A stretch of 64,000 bases of DNA from Sepiola atlantica (GCA_963556195.1 CAUVYP010000244.1:3906001-3970000), one strand, 5' to 3'. Positions 11,616-22,399 are shown, counted from the stretch's first letter. Notes: generated by a model not told the origin, from the letters alone. Program-made: numbers and translations.

Positions 11616-11834
11616 GTGAAAGGGAAGAATAATCCCTGTTAGGTAGGAGGGTAGTCAGCCCAATGAATGTCTAGATCACTGTGTTTTGTAGACTGTTTTT
11701 AAAACAGTCTACAAAACACAGTGATCTAGGCATCCATTGGGCTGACTACCCTCCTACCTAACAGGGATTATTCTTCCCTTTCACTTATGTTGTGAAATCC
11801 TTGAATCTCATAGGATCTCTTATTATCCTTCCCG
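11566..11834. repeat. 269-bp near-perfect palindrome before the 3' LTR
   Basis: Two arms of about 134 bp meet at 11700 with essentially no loop (ACTGTTTT-T-AAAACAGT). The arms differ at only two visible positions (GAATGTC versus GGATGCC). The left arm contains the last codons of pol and its stop; the right arm is an inverted copy of them. It ends before a T-rich tract and the purine tract of the element. Confidence 0.95.
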
Positions 11835-11890
11835 CAGACTTTTTGTTTTGTTTTTTTTTGTTTGTCTTTATCTTTTGTTTTTTATTTATT

Positions 11891-11904
11891 GAGAAAAGGG
11901 AAGA
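11891..11904 (+). promoter_or_regulatory. polypurine tract
   Basis: GAGAAAAGGGAAGA directly abuts the 3' LTR. In gypsy elements this RNA survives RNase H and primes plus-strand DNA. Confidence 0.75.
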
Positions 11905-12068
11905 TGTTGCATGAGGGACTGAATAAGAGTTTCACCGTCTGGAGTTACGCCCCTTTACCGGGGCACTCATGTTTTGCCTGATGTAAATAAAGGACGCCAT
12001 CTTTTATCGAACCTGATCTCTGTCGTTATGTTTCTATTCAATCCATTGACATCCTCTAAAATGACACA
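11905..12068 (+). repeat. 3' LTR of the gypsy element
   Basis: Identical to the 5' LTR at 163 of 164 positions and followed by the CTAAC target duplicate at 12069-12073. Confidence 0.95.
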
Positions 12069-12151
12069 CTAACCACAAGGGAAATGTTATCCTCTCTGTA
12101 CTTAGCTGTTATATTTTAGTTTGTTTTAGTTTTCTTTCACTTTGGTTCAGT

Positions 12152-12296
12152 CCTCAGTCATTGCAAGAACATTCTTTTGACCTCAGTCATTGCAGGAAAA
12201 TTACTTTGTTCTCGGTCTTAGAAAGAAAAAATTACTTTGTCATCAGTCATAGGAGGAAAAAATATTTTGTCCTCAGTCATAGGAGGAAAATTCCAG
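12152..12296 (+). repeat. ~33-bp tandem repeat in the leader of the unknown ORF
   Basis: About five units built on CTCAGTCATAGGAGGAAAAA followed by a short ATTTTGTC-type spacer. They lie in the 12074-12571 leader, which otherwise holds AT-rich sequence and a CCCTCGTGGGGAGG stem. A related CTCGGTCA...CTAGACT phrase and the CCTCGTGGGGAGGCG stem recur at 49570-49930, and the first also near 61335. Confidence 0.7.
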
Positions 12297-12571
12297 AGGC
12301 CCATTTGGGAGCTGGATTTTTCTCCACATTAAACCAACTGTGTCTGACTCTGCCCTCGTGGGGAGGCGAGTAAAAAGAGACTCTTAGTTTTCGGATAGTT
12401 TTATTTTATTTAAGTTGCAAGCGCAAACATCAGTTTAAGGCTTGCTCGTTTTAGTTGTCTGAAATGTGAAAATTATATCATTTCCCTTTCAGTATAATGC
12501 TGGCGTGTGACTTTTTATTTTAGTTGTAGCCGCTAGTTGTATTTTTTCTAGTTTTCTGAAAATGCTACACA

Positions 12572-13468
12572 ATGTCGGCCGCTTCTTCGTTCCGTAAGCT
12601 GGTCTTCAGGAGAGAGTTGGCTATGAACGACATTGTCCTTGTTCTGAACGAATTCAAGACTAAGGGAAATTTGCCTCAATCCCTTTTCCGTACTTGGAAA
12701 CAACACATACTGGGGTGGTTGTCTTCGATGTCTGTTTTAACCGAACAGATGTATGCTTGCTTCCCTGCCGAGAGTGATTTTGAATTTATAGATAAGGATT
12801 CCTGTAATGTTCAAGTATTCTCGGCAGTTGTAGTTGAAAGTCTAAGGGCTTTAGCTGATGGTAAACAGGGTGATTCTGTTAACATCCCTGTGGTTTTTGA
12901 AACCCCAGAATTGATGCCGGTCGAGGTTTCGACTCCTGAGCTATTATGTCCGGTCGTTGACGCATATTCACTAAGTTCCGGCAAGTTCGGCTTAGTGAAG
13001 ATTACTCCGCAGTTAGAGAACTGTGAGGTAGATTTAAGGCCTCCGCATGAGTGGGCTTTAGGTATTAATTCTCCTGACAGGCAACTTGCTGTAGATATTT
13101 CCAGGAAGAATTTAGAACTTGGAAATGATATTCAAGGCGTCGGTGGGCTCTCCTGGCTTGTCAACAATTTGTTGAGAGTGGACTCCTGGAATTTTAGTTT
13201 ATTTGTTGAAGGATTTAGGTGGGAAGTGAATAGGGCCATTGTGTCTATTATTTTTTATGGTAGGCAACTTATGTTGCAGGGGCAGTCTGCTGAAAGTCAA
13301 GGAGACTGTTTGGATTTGGGCAATTACCTAGATGGCCAGGCACTGAATTCTGCATGCGATGCTTCGCATGTAATTTTGGAGTCGCATGATACCACTGGCC
13401 TATTACGATCCCCTTGGTGGATTTGGGCAAGTACGACGTCTTCTCTTTTTATGTATATTTGTTGTTAA
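12572..13468 (+). CDS. unidentified 298-residue ORF
   Basis: ATG with A at -3 opens a 298-codon frame ending TAA at 13468. An out-of-frame upstream ATG at 12562 gives an 11-codon reading overlapping the start. I do not recognise the protein. The first ~60 residues are basic and predicted helical (SFRKLVFRRELAMNDIVLVL). The middle is acidic with several Pro-Glu segments, and a Trp-rich segment (WLVNNLLRVDSWNF...WEV) lies around residues 192-220. No signal peptide, zinc knuckle or catalytic motif is evident. The last ~25 residues look like read-through into a different frame. AATAAA is about 310 bp downstream and a GTGAGA donor-like site overlaps the stop, so it may be a first exon. Length without stops in AT-rich DNA supports real coding. 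It may be a gag-like or accessory gene of a retroelement (a candidate LTR follows), or a host gene. Confidence 0.5.
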   Translation: MSAASSFRKLVFRRELAMNDIVLVLNEFKTKGNLPQSLFRTWKQHILGWLSSMSVLTEQMYACFPAESDFEFIDKDSCNVQVFSAVVVESLRALADGKQGDSVNIPVVFETPELMPVEVSTPELLCPVVDAYSLSSGKFGLVKITPQLENCEVDLRPPHEWALGINSPDRQLAVDISRKNLELGNDIQGVGGLSWLVNNLLRVDSWNFSLFVEGFRWEVNRAIVSIIFYGRQLMLQGQSAESQGDCLDLGNYLDGQALNSACDASHVILESHDTTGLLRSPWWIWASTTSSLFMYICC

Positions 13469-13777
13469 GGTGAGACCTTATTTTTATTGCCGGTATTTAT
13501 TGTTGCCAAAGGCAATAATCTTTTTGTATGGATCTTTCGATACACTCTGGTATTTTTTGGCGTCATTTGGGACCATAATATTTATTGGAGTAACTTGTTT
13601 TTTCTCCTATTTTCGTCTGAAACGGCAAGCCCCTTTTTTGGGAATAGTCTTTTGAAGAGAGTTCATTTTTTTCCCTTATTTTATTGTATTTTTATTTTGA
13701 TTTAATTGTTACCTTGGGTTAACTTGTTTTAACCCTGCTTTGGGAAACAAAATCAGAACTAGTCCCTTTTTGTTACT

Positions 13778-13783
13778 AATAAA
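13778..13783 (+). terminator. poly(A) signal downstream of the unknown ORF
   Basis: AATAAA followed by GCATATTG, with T-rich sequence after it. It is positioned as a plausible mRNA 3' end for the 12572 ORF. Confidence 0.45.
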
Positions 13784-13869
13784 GCATATTGAATTATATC
13801 GTGTATATATATGGGTATGTTTTTTATGTGTCCCTTTTTTGTCTATTTTATCCCCTCTTTTTTCATGGT

Positions 13870-14490
13870 AACTTTCTTTGTTTGTTTGTTTAGTCCTTCA
13901 TCGTCTCTGGTGTGGAGAACCTCGGAAAGTCACGCAGGATCACGTTGCCAAAGGATTCCAACCAATTGAGGGACCGACAGGTCAACTTGACCACGCGTGA
14001 TTTCAAGTCTATAAGAGGGCATGCATTTCTTTCTTTCTCTCTTTCCCCTCAGCGTTCTGGGCGTTCGCACACAAAGAACTCTCGTCGTTTCCCCCCCCCC
14101 ACACACACACACACACACCAGCTCGAACGAGCAGTGTGAGGAAGGAAAAAGGTAATCTCTTTTCTTCAAGCATCTCTTTTAATTCAAATAAACTTTTCTT
14201 CAAGAATCTCTTTTAATCCAAATTAACTCTTCCTTCAAACATACATATTACATTCGACACACACAAAAAGACATTCAACACGCTCGCATATATACACTTA
14301 CAATTTTGTTAAATAAATTGTTTCTGTTAAATATAAATGCTTTCCTCTTTATTAATTTTATAAAAGAACATTCTTATGTTGTGTAGCTTTTTTATTCCTT
14401 CGCTTTCTTTTTAATATAAGTTTTAGATAATAATAATGTTTTCTTTCTTTCTTCTTTGTTTGACTAAACCTCTATTTATTTAATCTACAC
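13870..14490 (+). repeat. possible LTR with promoter-like core
   Basis: Contains a TATAAGAGGGC core promoter-like block at about 14011, a C9 run and (CA)n at 14091-14118, and duplicated CTTCAAG(C/A)ATCTCTTTTAAT units. It ends near ATCTACA, where GTGGTCCGTCGGAGTC follows and resembles a primer-binding site. About 250 bp of leader-like sequence with CACCGGCACCATA duplicates runs to 14742. No second LTR is present, so this would be a solo or truncated element. Confidence 0.35.
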
Positions 14491-14741
14491 GTGGTCCGTC
14501 GGAGTCAAAAACAGTGGGATGACATGCCGTTACAAAGGCATCTCTCTCACAACCTATGGTCGGGGGATTCATTCACGCATAACCATTTGTGCGGCAATCC
14601 TTAGCCACTGTCGTTAATCCTTTGTTCTTTCGAACCTCCCGCCATAATTGATAACCTTCCACCGGCACCATAAACGATAACTCCCCACCGGCACCATATA
14701 ACAAACGACGAATTTCGGTGACGACCCCGAAAATTCCGTCA

Positions 14742-15168
14742 CAAGTTAAGTTCCTCATCTACCTACCTGAATAATTTTATTTGTGTTTTAACTTATTTTA
14801 AAGGGTGATTTTCTTGTTCAAAACAGTCGGTGTTGACTGCTCGAAAAGAAATTCAAAATGGAGGCTCGCCATAACCAGGACTAGAAAATCGATAAAAAAT
14901 CGAAAACTAAACAATACACTGATAAAAACGCATACAATAAATGTCAACAATCATGCGAAAATGTAATGTTCTATCATTTTCTATCAGTATATTGTTTAGT
15001 TTTCGATTTTTTTTTATCGATTTTCAAGTCCTAGCCATGGGCGAGTGTCCATTTTGAATTTCTTTACGAACAGTCAACACCGACTGTTCTGAACAATAAA
15101 ACTACCCTTTAAAATAAGTTGAAACAAAAATACAATTATCCAGGTAGGTAGATGAGTAACTTAACTTG
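14742..15168. repeat. palindromic MITE, ~425 bp
   Basis: Arms of about 180 bp: the left starts CAAGTTAAGTTCCTCATCTACC and the right end is its reverse complement. Inner blocks (AACTTATTTTAAAGGGT, CAGTCGGTGTTGACTG, ATCGATAAAAAATCGAAAAC) pair throughout with a loop of about 60 bp. No ORF. Related but diverged arms lie at 30023-30486 and 46890-47060, so this is a dispersed family. Confidence 0.85.
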
Positions 15169-16260
15169 CCTTTGCTAATATTTATTTGTTGCACATTTGC
15201 TTTTTCACCCTTTCTTCGTTCTGTTGTTTGTAGTTAAAGATTCCCAAAACAGTTTTTTTATATTTTGGGAATCGGCCATTGAATTTGCAAGTACCTAGTA
15301 ATCAAATAATTTATGTCGCCAAAAGTAACTATTTTTTAAAATTAATACATACAAATAAAACTTTAGTAAAAGTGTATTTTGTTTTCAATAAAATAATACA
15401 TTTTCGCTAAGATTTTTAAGGGGGGGGGGGTAAAATGTTTTTACATTTTGGAAATCAGCCATTGATTATCTTTCAAATAATTTATATCGCCAAAAGTAAC
15501 GTTTACCGAAGTAGGCTTTTCATTTTTGACTTGGCCAAACTAGAATAAAGTGCAAGTATAGAATAATACAGAAAATATATTAATTACTGTATAAAATTAT
15601 AATTAAGTTTAATCAGATGATCTTAATGTGCGAAAATCCGAGAATTAAGAAACAATAAAAAAGATTAAATTGAATTCAGTTGCATCAAATTTAAACATTT
15701 ATAACGAAAGGCTTTTTAAAACTTTAACATAAAATTTGGCACATGTTCGTCTTTGTCCACTGTCCGTTTTTCACAACTTTTTACTGACCCTTTTTTTTTC
15801 GGTGTACACTTTATCATTAATCAGGCTGCTAGATAATTCTTGCGTTTTTGGAAATTTCTTTCAAATATTTTACATTTTAGGAGGGGGGATCAGTTTCCAA
15901 TGTTAATTCAACTTAGACTGATCCCCCTCTTTTTGACCATCTCAATTTTTAAAAAAATCTTTTTCGGTGTACAATTATCTATCATGTTAGTAGAGAATTT
16001 CGGGGTTTTTGGAAAGAAATTTTTAAAAATTGAGATTTTACGACGGGCGATCAGTTTTCAATGTAAATTCGACGTAGACTGATCCCCCTCTTTTTGACCA
16101 TCTCAAATTTTAAAAATTCTTCTTCTGTTTACTATTAACTATCATGTCGCGAGAGAATTCCGGGGGTTTTGGAAAGAAATTTCAAAAAAATTTAGATTTT
16201 AAGACGTACAAAGTTGTGAAAAACGGACTATGGTAAAAGACTTTAGGTACGTGCAAACAT
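15169..16260. repeat. composite dispersed and tandem repeat region
   Basis: 15361-15722 is the second copy of the 390-bp repeat at 3690. 15735-15940 is the inverted copy of 4081-4275. The latter is extended by about two tandem partial copies of ~175 bp to 16215, each with GACTGATCCCCCTCTTTTTG and a GAGAATT(T/C)CGGGG block. The phrase TTTTGG(G/A)AATC(G/A)GCCATTGA marks unit boundaries. No coding sequence. Confidence 0.8.
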
Positions 16261-17699
16261 GGCGGCTTCTTGTACGGACTATGCTTTTTAAAAAGCGCTT
16301 ATCATTAATTATTTAATTAGTTTCCGTGTAAACTCTGATTGTGTTTGAAAGATAAAAGCCTAAACTTAATCTCTAAACGAAAAAAACTGCATATTTACGT
16401 GTGAAAAATAAATTATAATAAAATATGTAATTACGACGGTCAAAAACCCCAAAAATTCAATGAATTTTGAACTTTGAAAAAATTACTTGTAAAAATCCCT
16501 TAAAAGATAAATATAAGTTTTTGGGAACTATTTCAAAGATAATTATTAAATTAAAGTCATAAGACACTGAATTAAAAAAAAATCCCACGTTTGACTAAAA
16601 ATAAGCAAAATTAGCCCTTCTAATGTGATAAATGAGTAAAATCCGCCATAACTTCATCGGAAAAGGACGTTGTTTACAAACTGGCATCGCTATGCAAAAT
16701 ATATGGAAGACAAAAAATGTCATAATTTATCATTTTTAACTTTATATATAAAAATGTAATAATAGTTTATAGAAGTTGAAAAATTATTATCCATTAATTT
16801 CTTTATTCTTTTTAAGGTTATAAACAAATTTAAGTACCCTAATTTTTTTATAATAAAAAAGGAAATGCTTATTTAATTATTTGTGAGTGTACACAATTAT
16901 TTTTAACTGAAAAGGTCCAGTTTTTAATTTAGTAATACTCTGAAATTATTGATGACGTCTGTTTACCCTGTTTTTCCTTAGAATTTGAAATAAAACTATT
17001 TTTTAAATGTTAAAAATATTTTTACGTTACGAACTGCGTCAATTTTATCAATTTTTTTTACATGATTTAAAACTTTAGTTACTCGATTTATTCTTAACGT
17101 GTCGTAACGATAAATTACATTGATTCTTTTAAAAATAAAGTGTTTTTATTTTTTATTTTAAGTGTGAAAAAGTAAATTAAAGTCAATGACTACACTGACA
17201 ATTTATTCATTGAAAAAAAAGTTTAAACAGTTATTTATTGATAAACAGAATTCAATTTTGAAAGAAAATGTCATGTTTGAATTCTCTTTATTTATTAATA
17301 AATAATTGTTTTTAACTTAAATATTTATTAATGAAAAGAAGACAAAACACATACAAATCTTTCCAAATAATTGACGATGAATTGTGAAATGAACGAAATT
17401 GTTGAATCTCTAAAAAAAAAAAAAATTTGAGTGCGCTGTAAAAGTGAGTTGGAAGGCTAATCCCACCTGCCATACATACGGGGCTACCATACTAATGAAA
17501 GTTCATCGTTAGTAGAAATTAACAATTTTTTACATTCTTTTTTTCGTTAAGTTTCTGGATCTCAAATTTGTCAATTTTTGGTTTATTTTCAAGATTATAA
17601 AAAAATTTCTTGCGTTCATCTACGAAAGAGAAATATAATTATGTCGCATTTTTTATTTTTCCAAAAACTCTAATCATTAAAATCACATGAAATATTTTT
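16261..17699. other. very AT-rich non-coding stretch
   Basis: No ORF, RNA gene or clear repeat seen. Long A and T runs throughout, with a CCCACCTGCCATACATACGGGGC block near 17460 the only GC-rich spot. Confidence 0.5.
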
Positions 17700-18190
17700 T
17701 GCAATTGTATTATTTTTTGGGTGAAAATATTGATTAAACAATGCTTTATTCAATAATAATATCGCTAATTCAAAAAATTAATTTTTCTTCGAGTTATAGT
17801 GATTTTATTAACACGGTATTTACTGGCCTTTTTCGTAATATATACGAAATATTTTGAAAAAAAAATTTAATTGTTAACATCTACGATCCTTTATTTACAT
17901 AAGCAACAGTTAAACAATCATGCATTTTTTTTTTATTAATATAGAAAAATATAACGTAAAGGTGTATTTTGTTTTAAAAAAATAATACATTTTCACTAAG
18001 ATTAAAAAAAAACTGGTTTCATTATATTCCGTGATTGTTGATTAATAAATATTGAAAATTTCAGTAAAATTGGTTGATTTCCTGAATTTTAGTGTATTTT
18101 TAAGTAAAGGGGGGGGGGGTCAAAATGTTTTTTTCATTTTGGGAATCGCCCATTGATTTTGCACGTACCTAGTAAAAGACGAACAAGACT
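17700..18190 (+). repeat. dispersed ~490-bp repeat, + orientation
   Basis: Its reverse complement is found in two pieces, 39895-40300 and 43120-43190, separated by a LINE plus satellite. Shared blocks include GGTTGATTTCCTGAATTTTA, TATTCAATAATAATATCG and GTGAAAATATTGATTAAA. A partial same-family block is at 32625-32690. It ends with a G11 run and the GCACGTACCTAG phrase shared with 3.8 kb. Confidence 0.8.
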
Positions 18191-18450
18191 GATCCCTCGT
18201 CTTAAAATTGGAAACTCAAGTCGGTTACATGTCTCGTTTGACGCTAACTGGCCGGCAAATGGGTGATCATTTTAGGTTAAATTTATAAAAGTGATCCCTA
18301 ACTCTAAAATCTTAAATATATGTATTTTTCAAATTTGATTCTTTCTTAGCGGATATGGCTCTTGTATAGATCGAATACACAAACGAAATTTATTTTAGAA
18401 GAGTTCCAATGGTGTAAAGGGCAGATAACTCTCTTTTTTAGTACGCAATG
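18191..18450. repeat. single arm of FB-2 and arm of fold-back family A
   Basis: 18190-18320 matches the FB-2 arm (5057-5180). 18355-18450 matches the arm of the 43.8-kb fold-back, including AAATTTATTTTAGAAGAGTT and CCAATGGTGTAAAGGGCAGA. Arms without partners suggest internal deletion or recombination between elements. Confidence 0.7.
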
Positions 18451-18623
18451 TCTCTGAAAATGGAAAATATCCTTGTTTAAAATAAGAAGCACCTTTTTTA
18501 TCAACAAATTCTCTGTATTTTTACAATGAACGTGATGTACGATATTAATCGTGCCAAGACATCATTAAGAATTATAAATAACATTGTCGATATGAAATGA
18601 TGTACATTGGATGCTTTGTGGCA

Positions 18624-18990
18624 GTTACATGATTAAGATTAAGCTTAAGCAGGGGGTAATGTAGCATTTAAACGATTGAGATTACACCTAAGCAAGGAGT
18701 AATGTAGCAGATAAATGATTAAGATTAAGCCTAAGCAAGGAGTAATGTAGAATTTTAATGACTAAGATTACACATTAGCAGGGGGTAATGTAGCATTTAA
18801 ATGATTAATATTACAACTAAGCAGGGGGTAATGTAGTACTTTAATGATTAAGTTTAAGCCAAACCAAGAATGTAATGTAGCATTTTAATGATTAATATTA
18901 CGCCTAAGCAAGGGGTAATGCATCATTTTTACCATTAAGATCATGCTTAAGCAGGGGGTAATGTAGCATTTTAATGATTAAGATCTCTTT
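18624..18990 (+). repeat. ~44-bp minisatellite, 8-9 copies
   Basis: Unit TAATGTAGCATTTAAATGAT followed by TAAGATTACACCTAAGCAGGGGG, with substitutions and small indels between copies. Non-coding. Confidence 0.92.
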
Positions 18991-20739
18991 TCTTTTGCAC
19001 AAACATGTAATCACTTGCAAAGTGATTGATATGTAGTTCAGAAAGATAACACATGAATATTTTCACTCATGTAGAAATATGCTTGCTGGGCGAGTAGAAA
19101 ACTTGCATATCACCATATAAAATTTCACATCTCAGTCAATTTCTTGTCTATTCTTTTGACTACTATATAGGCTTGCATACTGCGAACATAAAATTTCATC
19201 TGATCCAGATTCAAGATTTGGCATCACTTTTTACTTTTGACATAGAATATCCAATCTGGCATTTGTCTATCACTATGTGTAAACTTTCGTACTAGATGTG
19301 TCTATTTGTGAAAAAGATGAATATTAATGAATAAATTATATTCTGCAGATCTTCAACACAGCATTGATTTAAAATAGTTGATGGAGCAGTTAGTCAAGTT
19401 GCATGCGATCCTCACATCATCGGACTATATTTAGTACCGAGTCACTCAGAATGCAACACTGTATAACTCCACAGAATAGTATCACAAATAGATGAGAAAT
19501 TTATTTGTTTGAGTTACTCTGAATTTTTTAATTTGGAGAAATATTCTAAGGAATTCTTTAAATATTGACCAATATGTTTTACTTTTAACCTTATTATTTG
19601 TATGAAAAGAATGTTTTCAAAGATTATTTTCTATCAAAAATTTGTATTATTTTGATTATATGGACTACTGTTCTCATCTTGCATGTAATTCTCACAACAT
19701 TTCGGCCGATGTAACCTCATTTCCGTCAGCCATGACCAAGTGGATGTTTTAAGTAATTCGTAATCGTATTCGGAGTATCGCTCACACTGATGATTGAACA
19801 TTTAACCTGAACTAAACAAACAGCATTGGATGTTATTCTAACTATGTTTCGCTGAATGAATCTTGTCACACTCGGAAATCTGTAAAGAATTTTGGACGGA
19901 CCGACTGGAGTAGCTCGCGTTTATTCTGTCAGCCATCACAAGGTAGAAGTCTCAAGTAATTCGTAATTGTATTCTTAGTATCGCTTGCACTGAAGATTGA
20001 ACATTCTACCTGTACTAAACACAGAAGACTGTTTAACTATCATGACCCGAATATCTTAGTATGGATGCAGATATTAAGAGGTAGAATCTGAATTGGAACA
20101 AATACATGGAAGATACTGCCCAGGCTGCTGCAAAGAAGGTTGTTTTATTTTACCGAGTGGCCCAAATTGTCTAGTTAGAGATTTTCGTTGGTGAAATTCA
20201 CTGTTAGTCAAATACTATGCCTGTCTGTTTGCAGATTATATTAATAAGCGATAATGAAAATAAACATTTGCTCATAAGTAATTGAAATAAAAGTTGAAAC
20301 AATATTTTATTTTCCTTTTTGTTTGTAACTTTAATGGGGTCCTGACAACTGTCCAGTTTCAGTCCTTTTTGATTAATTATAACATTTTAATACAATTATT
20401 AGAAATAAGCAAATTCAATTATTAGAATGTAACTATTAACTGAAAACTCATAAACTTCATCAATAAAATGTCTTTTCAGCAATTAATTTGACAAAAGTAA
20501 CTGCATGTCAACAAGTAAAAAAACTATTGAGCATGTATTCACTGTTTAGAAACAAGAAACGAAAACGAAGTTGTTTTCATTTCTTCAGCATAAAAACACG
20601 CTGTCTTCGCAGATAATACTTAACAAATTTTAACATTTCACATCAATCTTCTAGACTTTTAATATATTCATATAGAGACTTCATAGAAATACATGGTGCA
20701 AAGAAACTTGTGTTGCAATTATTTTGACCATTTTTACAG
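18991..20739. other. AT-rich stretch with a ~207-bp tandem duplication
   Basis: No gene found. Blocks at 19722-19830 and 19930-20035 are duplicates (AAGTAATTCGTAAT(C/T)GTATTC, ATTGAACATT(T/C), CCTG(A/T)ACTAAACA). The phrase ACTGTTCTCATCTT...TTTCGGCCGATGTAACCT at about 19668 recurs at about 28490. Confidence 0.6.
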
Positions 20740-21540
20740 ATTTGACTGAGCTTTCAGGGTTTACTTGTAGTATGACGTATCCTCACTTAAGAGTGTCCTT
20801 ATAAATCCCTCTGTACAGAAAGACCGAACCCATTCGAGCATGGTGTCTAGTATGCACTATATGTCTCATGTAATTTTTGTAAATCAAATTATGAGTTACA
20901 TATATATCTGAGTGTTCATTTCAGAAGCTTCCCCACATTTTAAATGTTGGTTAAATAAAGCAGTGAAAAATACTATTTTTTTGCTGAATGAGCCACTTAA
21001 TTATGTTATAGTTTCTTTGACTGGATAACAGGAGTAGAATTGTGCCGGGCTGATTGAGCATTGAGTTTAATGTTATTAGTTCATTCATGCGTTCATTTCG
21101 TGTGAATCAGATGATTCTAGTGTTTGCATTGGTTTCTCCAATATCTTTCAAGTTAGAATTCTTTCTAGAAAGACATCGGGTACTTACGGAAAGGATTGTT
21201 TCTAAGTATTTCTTTGGAACTTTTTCATTAACCCAGTTGCTTGTACAACAACCGGTATAATGTTTATTTCTTTCAGAGACCATGTTGTTTTAAAATCATT
21301 CTTGAGATCCTGGTAGTTCCATGTCATGATATTGGTGAAATTTCATGCTCTTAGATTTGAGAAAATCTGTCAAACTGCCTCTCTCCGCAGATTTTCCAAT
21401 GGAGGTGCTTACATATTTTATTGTGGCACATTGTAAAGGACATATTCGAATAAGATCTTGCATTAGGTTGTGCGGGCTCTCAATCAATGAATGGCAAAAC
21501 ATACATTTGTTTCTAGGTCAGTTATTTTTTCTTTAATTTA
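20740..21540 (-). pseudogene. R2/R4-like LINE relic, C-terminal and 5'-module remnants
   Basis: Reading leftward, 21540-21296 preserves the zinc-knuckle region (CMFCHSLIESPHNLM) and the start of the restriction-like endonuclease tail. 21296-21150 continues with stops through the ELPGSQE...TGCC segment matching the main copy at about 22400-22560. At 20860-20740 lies the conserved 5'-module block (GACACCATGCTCGAATGGGT on the minus strand) otherwise found just before the LINE start. Multiple stops and frameshifts; dead. Confidence 0.7.
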
Positions 21541-21689
21541 TTTGTGAGTAAGCCTTGGTTATGTCCGGCTATAATAAGTCGTTTTCATCCAATTTTTTAA
21601 TATATTCTTGGTTACGTTCATCCTGCTCTATTATGTTGTTTCAATCCTTGTTTTCTTACTTTTTTTATTGAGTTTGTTGGGATCTCCCC

Positions 21690-22210
21690 TGTGTGAATTT
21701 TCAGATATCTTTTTACATTATCACTTTTATTAAATGATTTACCACAAATATGACAAAAAAAAGTTTCTCCCCTTTTTAAATTTTTCTCATCTTGCCGTTT
21801 TTGCCGGAGATGGGGCATCCTACCGGATGCCAGACATTCACCGGCTATTTGAGACACTCCGAGAATAAAGTTACTCTTTTTAAATTTTTATTTTAATTTT
21901 CTTACATTTGCTGGGAACGAAGCATTCTTCCAAATGCCATACAATCGCCCACTATTTACAGACTCCAACCGAGAGCTCTTTTCAGGATTCTGGCTGTTCT
22001 TTTGAGTGCAGTTATACAGATTTCTCTTGCACTTGGTTCAGCAGGTATACTTGCTCTCCCGTGTGGGTATGCATGTGCACTTTAATTCACGTTTTATTTA
22101 CCACAAATTTCCCAGAAACTTTACAAGAATAAAGTTTCTCATTAGTGTGGGTACGCATGTATACATTTAGTGCAAGTTTGGTATTAAATGATTTACCACA
22201 AATTTAACAA
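21690..22210 (-). pseudogene. C2H2 zinc-finger array relic (about three fingers)
   Basis: Reading leftward: 22205-22130 gives a finger with a stop inside CxICGKSFN...HTNEK; 22120-22050 gives a second (CKVSGKF...HTHTGEQ) with a lost cysteine and a stop; 21770-21690 gives a third, intact finger (FFCHICGKSFNKSDN with a KIHTGEIP linker). Kruppel-type fingers bind DNA, but this array is broken by stops and missing ligands. It lies between two LINE copies whose 5' modules also begin at zinc-finger linkers, so it may be part of those modules rather than a host gene. Confidence 0.7.
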
Positions 22211-22399
22211 GAATAAGGTTCCTCCCTTTTTTATCATTTTAATTCAGTTTATTTAAAAGGATCGAGGATAAAACTTGATTTCCCTATGAGTAAAATTTAT
22301 ATCAGAGGGCTCTCTTAAGGATTGATGTTGTTCCTTTTAGGGCTGCTATCTGTACTTCCCTACAATTTGGTCTTCCGGGGATTGCGTCTAAGTATTTTC

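Larger units (their letters stand above)
7293..12068 (+). mobile_element. complete young Ty3/gypsy LTR retrotransposon (4,776 bp)
   Basis: Both LTRs (7293-7456 and 11905-12068) begin TGTTGC and end GACACA. The flanking 5-bp duplication CTAAC is present at 7288-7292 and 12069-12073. A primer-binding site follows the 5' LTR and a purine tract precedes the 3' LTR. Gag, protease, reverse transcriptase, RNase H and integrase are encoded in that order. The LTRs differ at one base of 164, so insertion is recent. A one-base frameshift in RT breaks the polyprotein, and a 269-bp palindrome lies between pol and the 3' LTR. Motif order RT-RH-IN marks the Ty3/gypsy group; the K02A2.6-like (Mag-related) assignment is recall. 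Confidence 0.95.

Noticed and set aside
13386..13705. Hydrophobic small frames after the unknown ORF
   Set aside because: T-rich untranslated sequence gives Phe/Leu/Ile-rich frames; no start context or homology.
18624..18990. CRISPR-like array
   Set aside because: Units are contiguous with no unique spacers, no cas genes, and the genome is eukaryotic; the same applies to the arrays at 29.0 and 42.7 kb.
21908..22132. Plus-strand frame with cysteines near the zinc-finger relic
   Set aside because: Antisense shadow of the minus-strand finger array.
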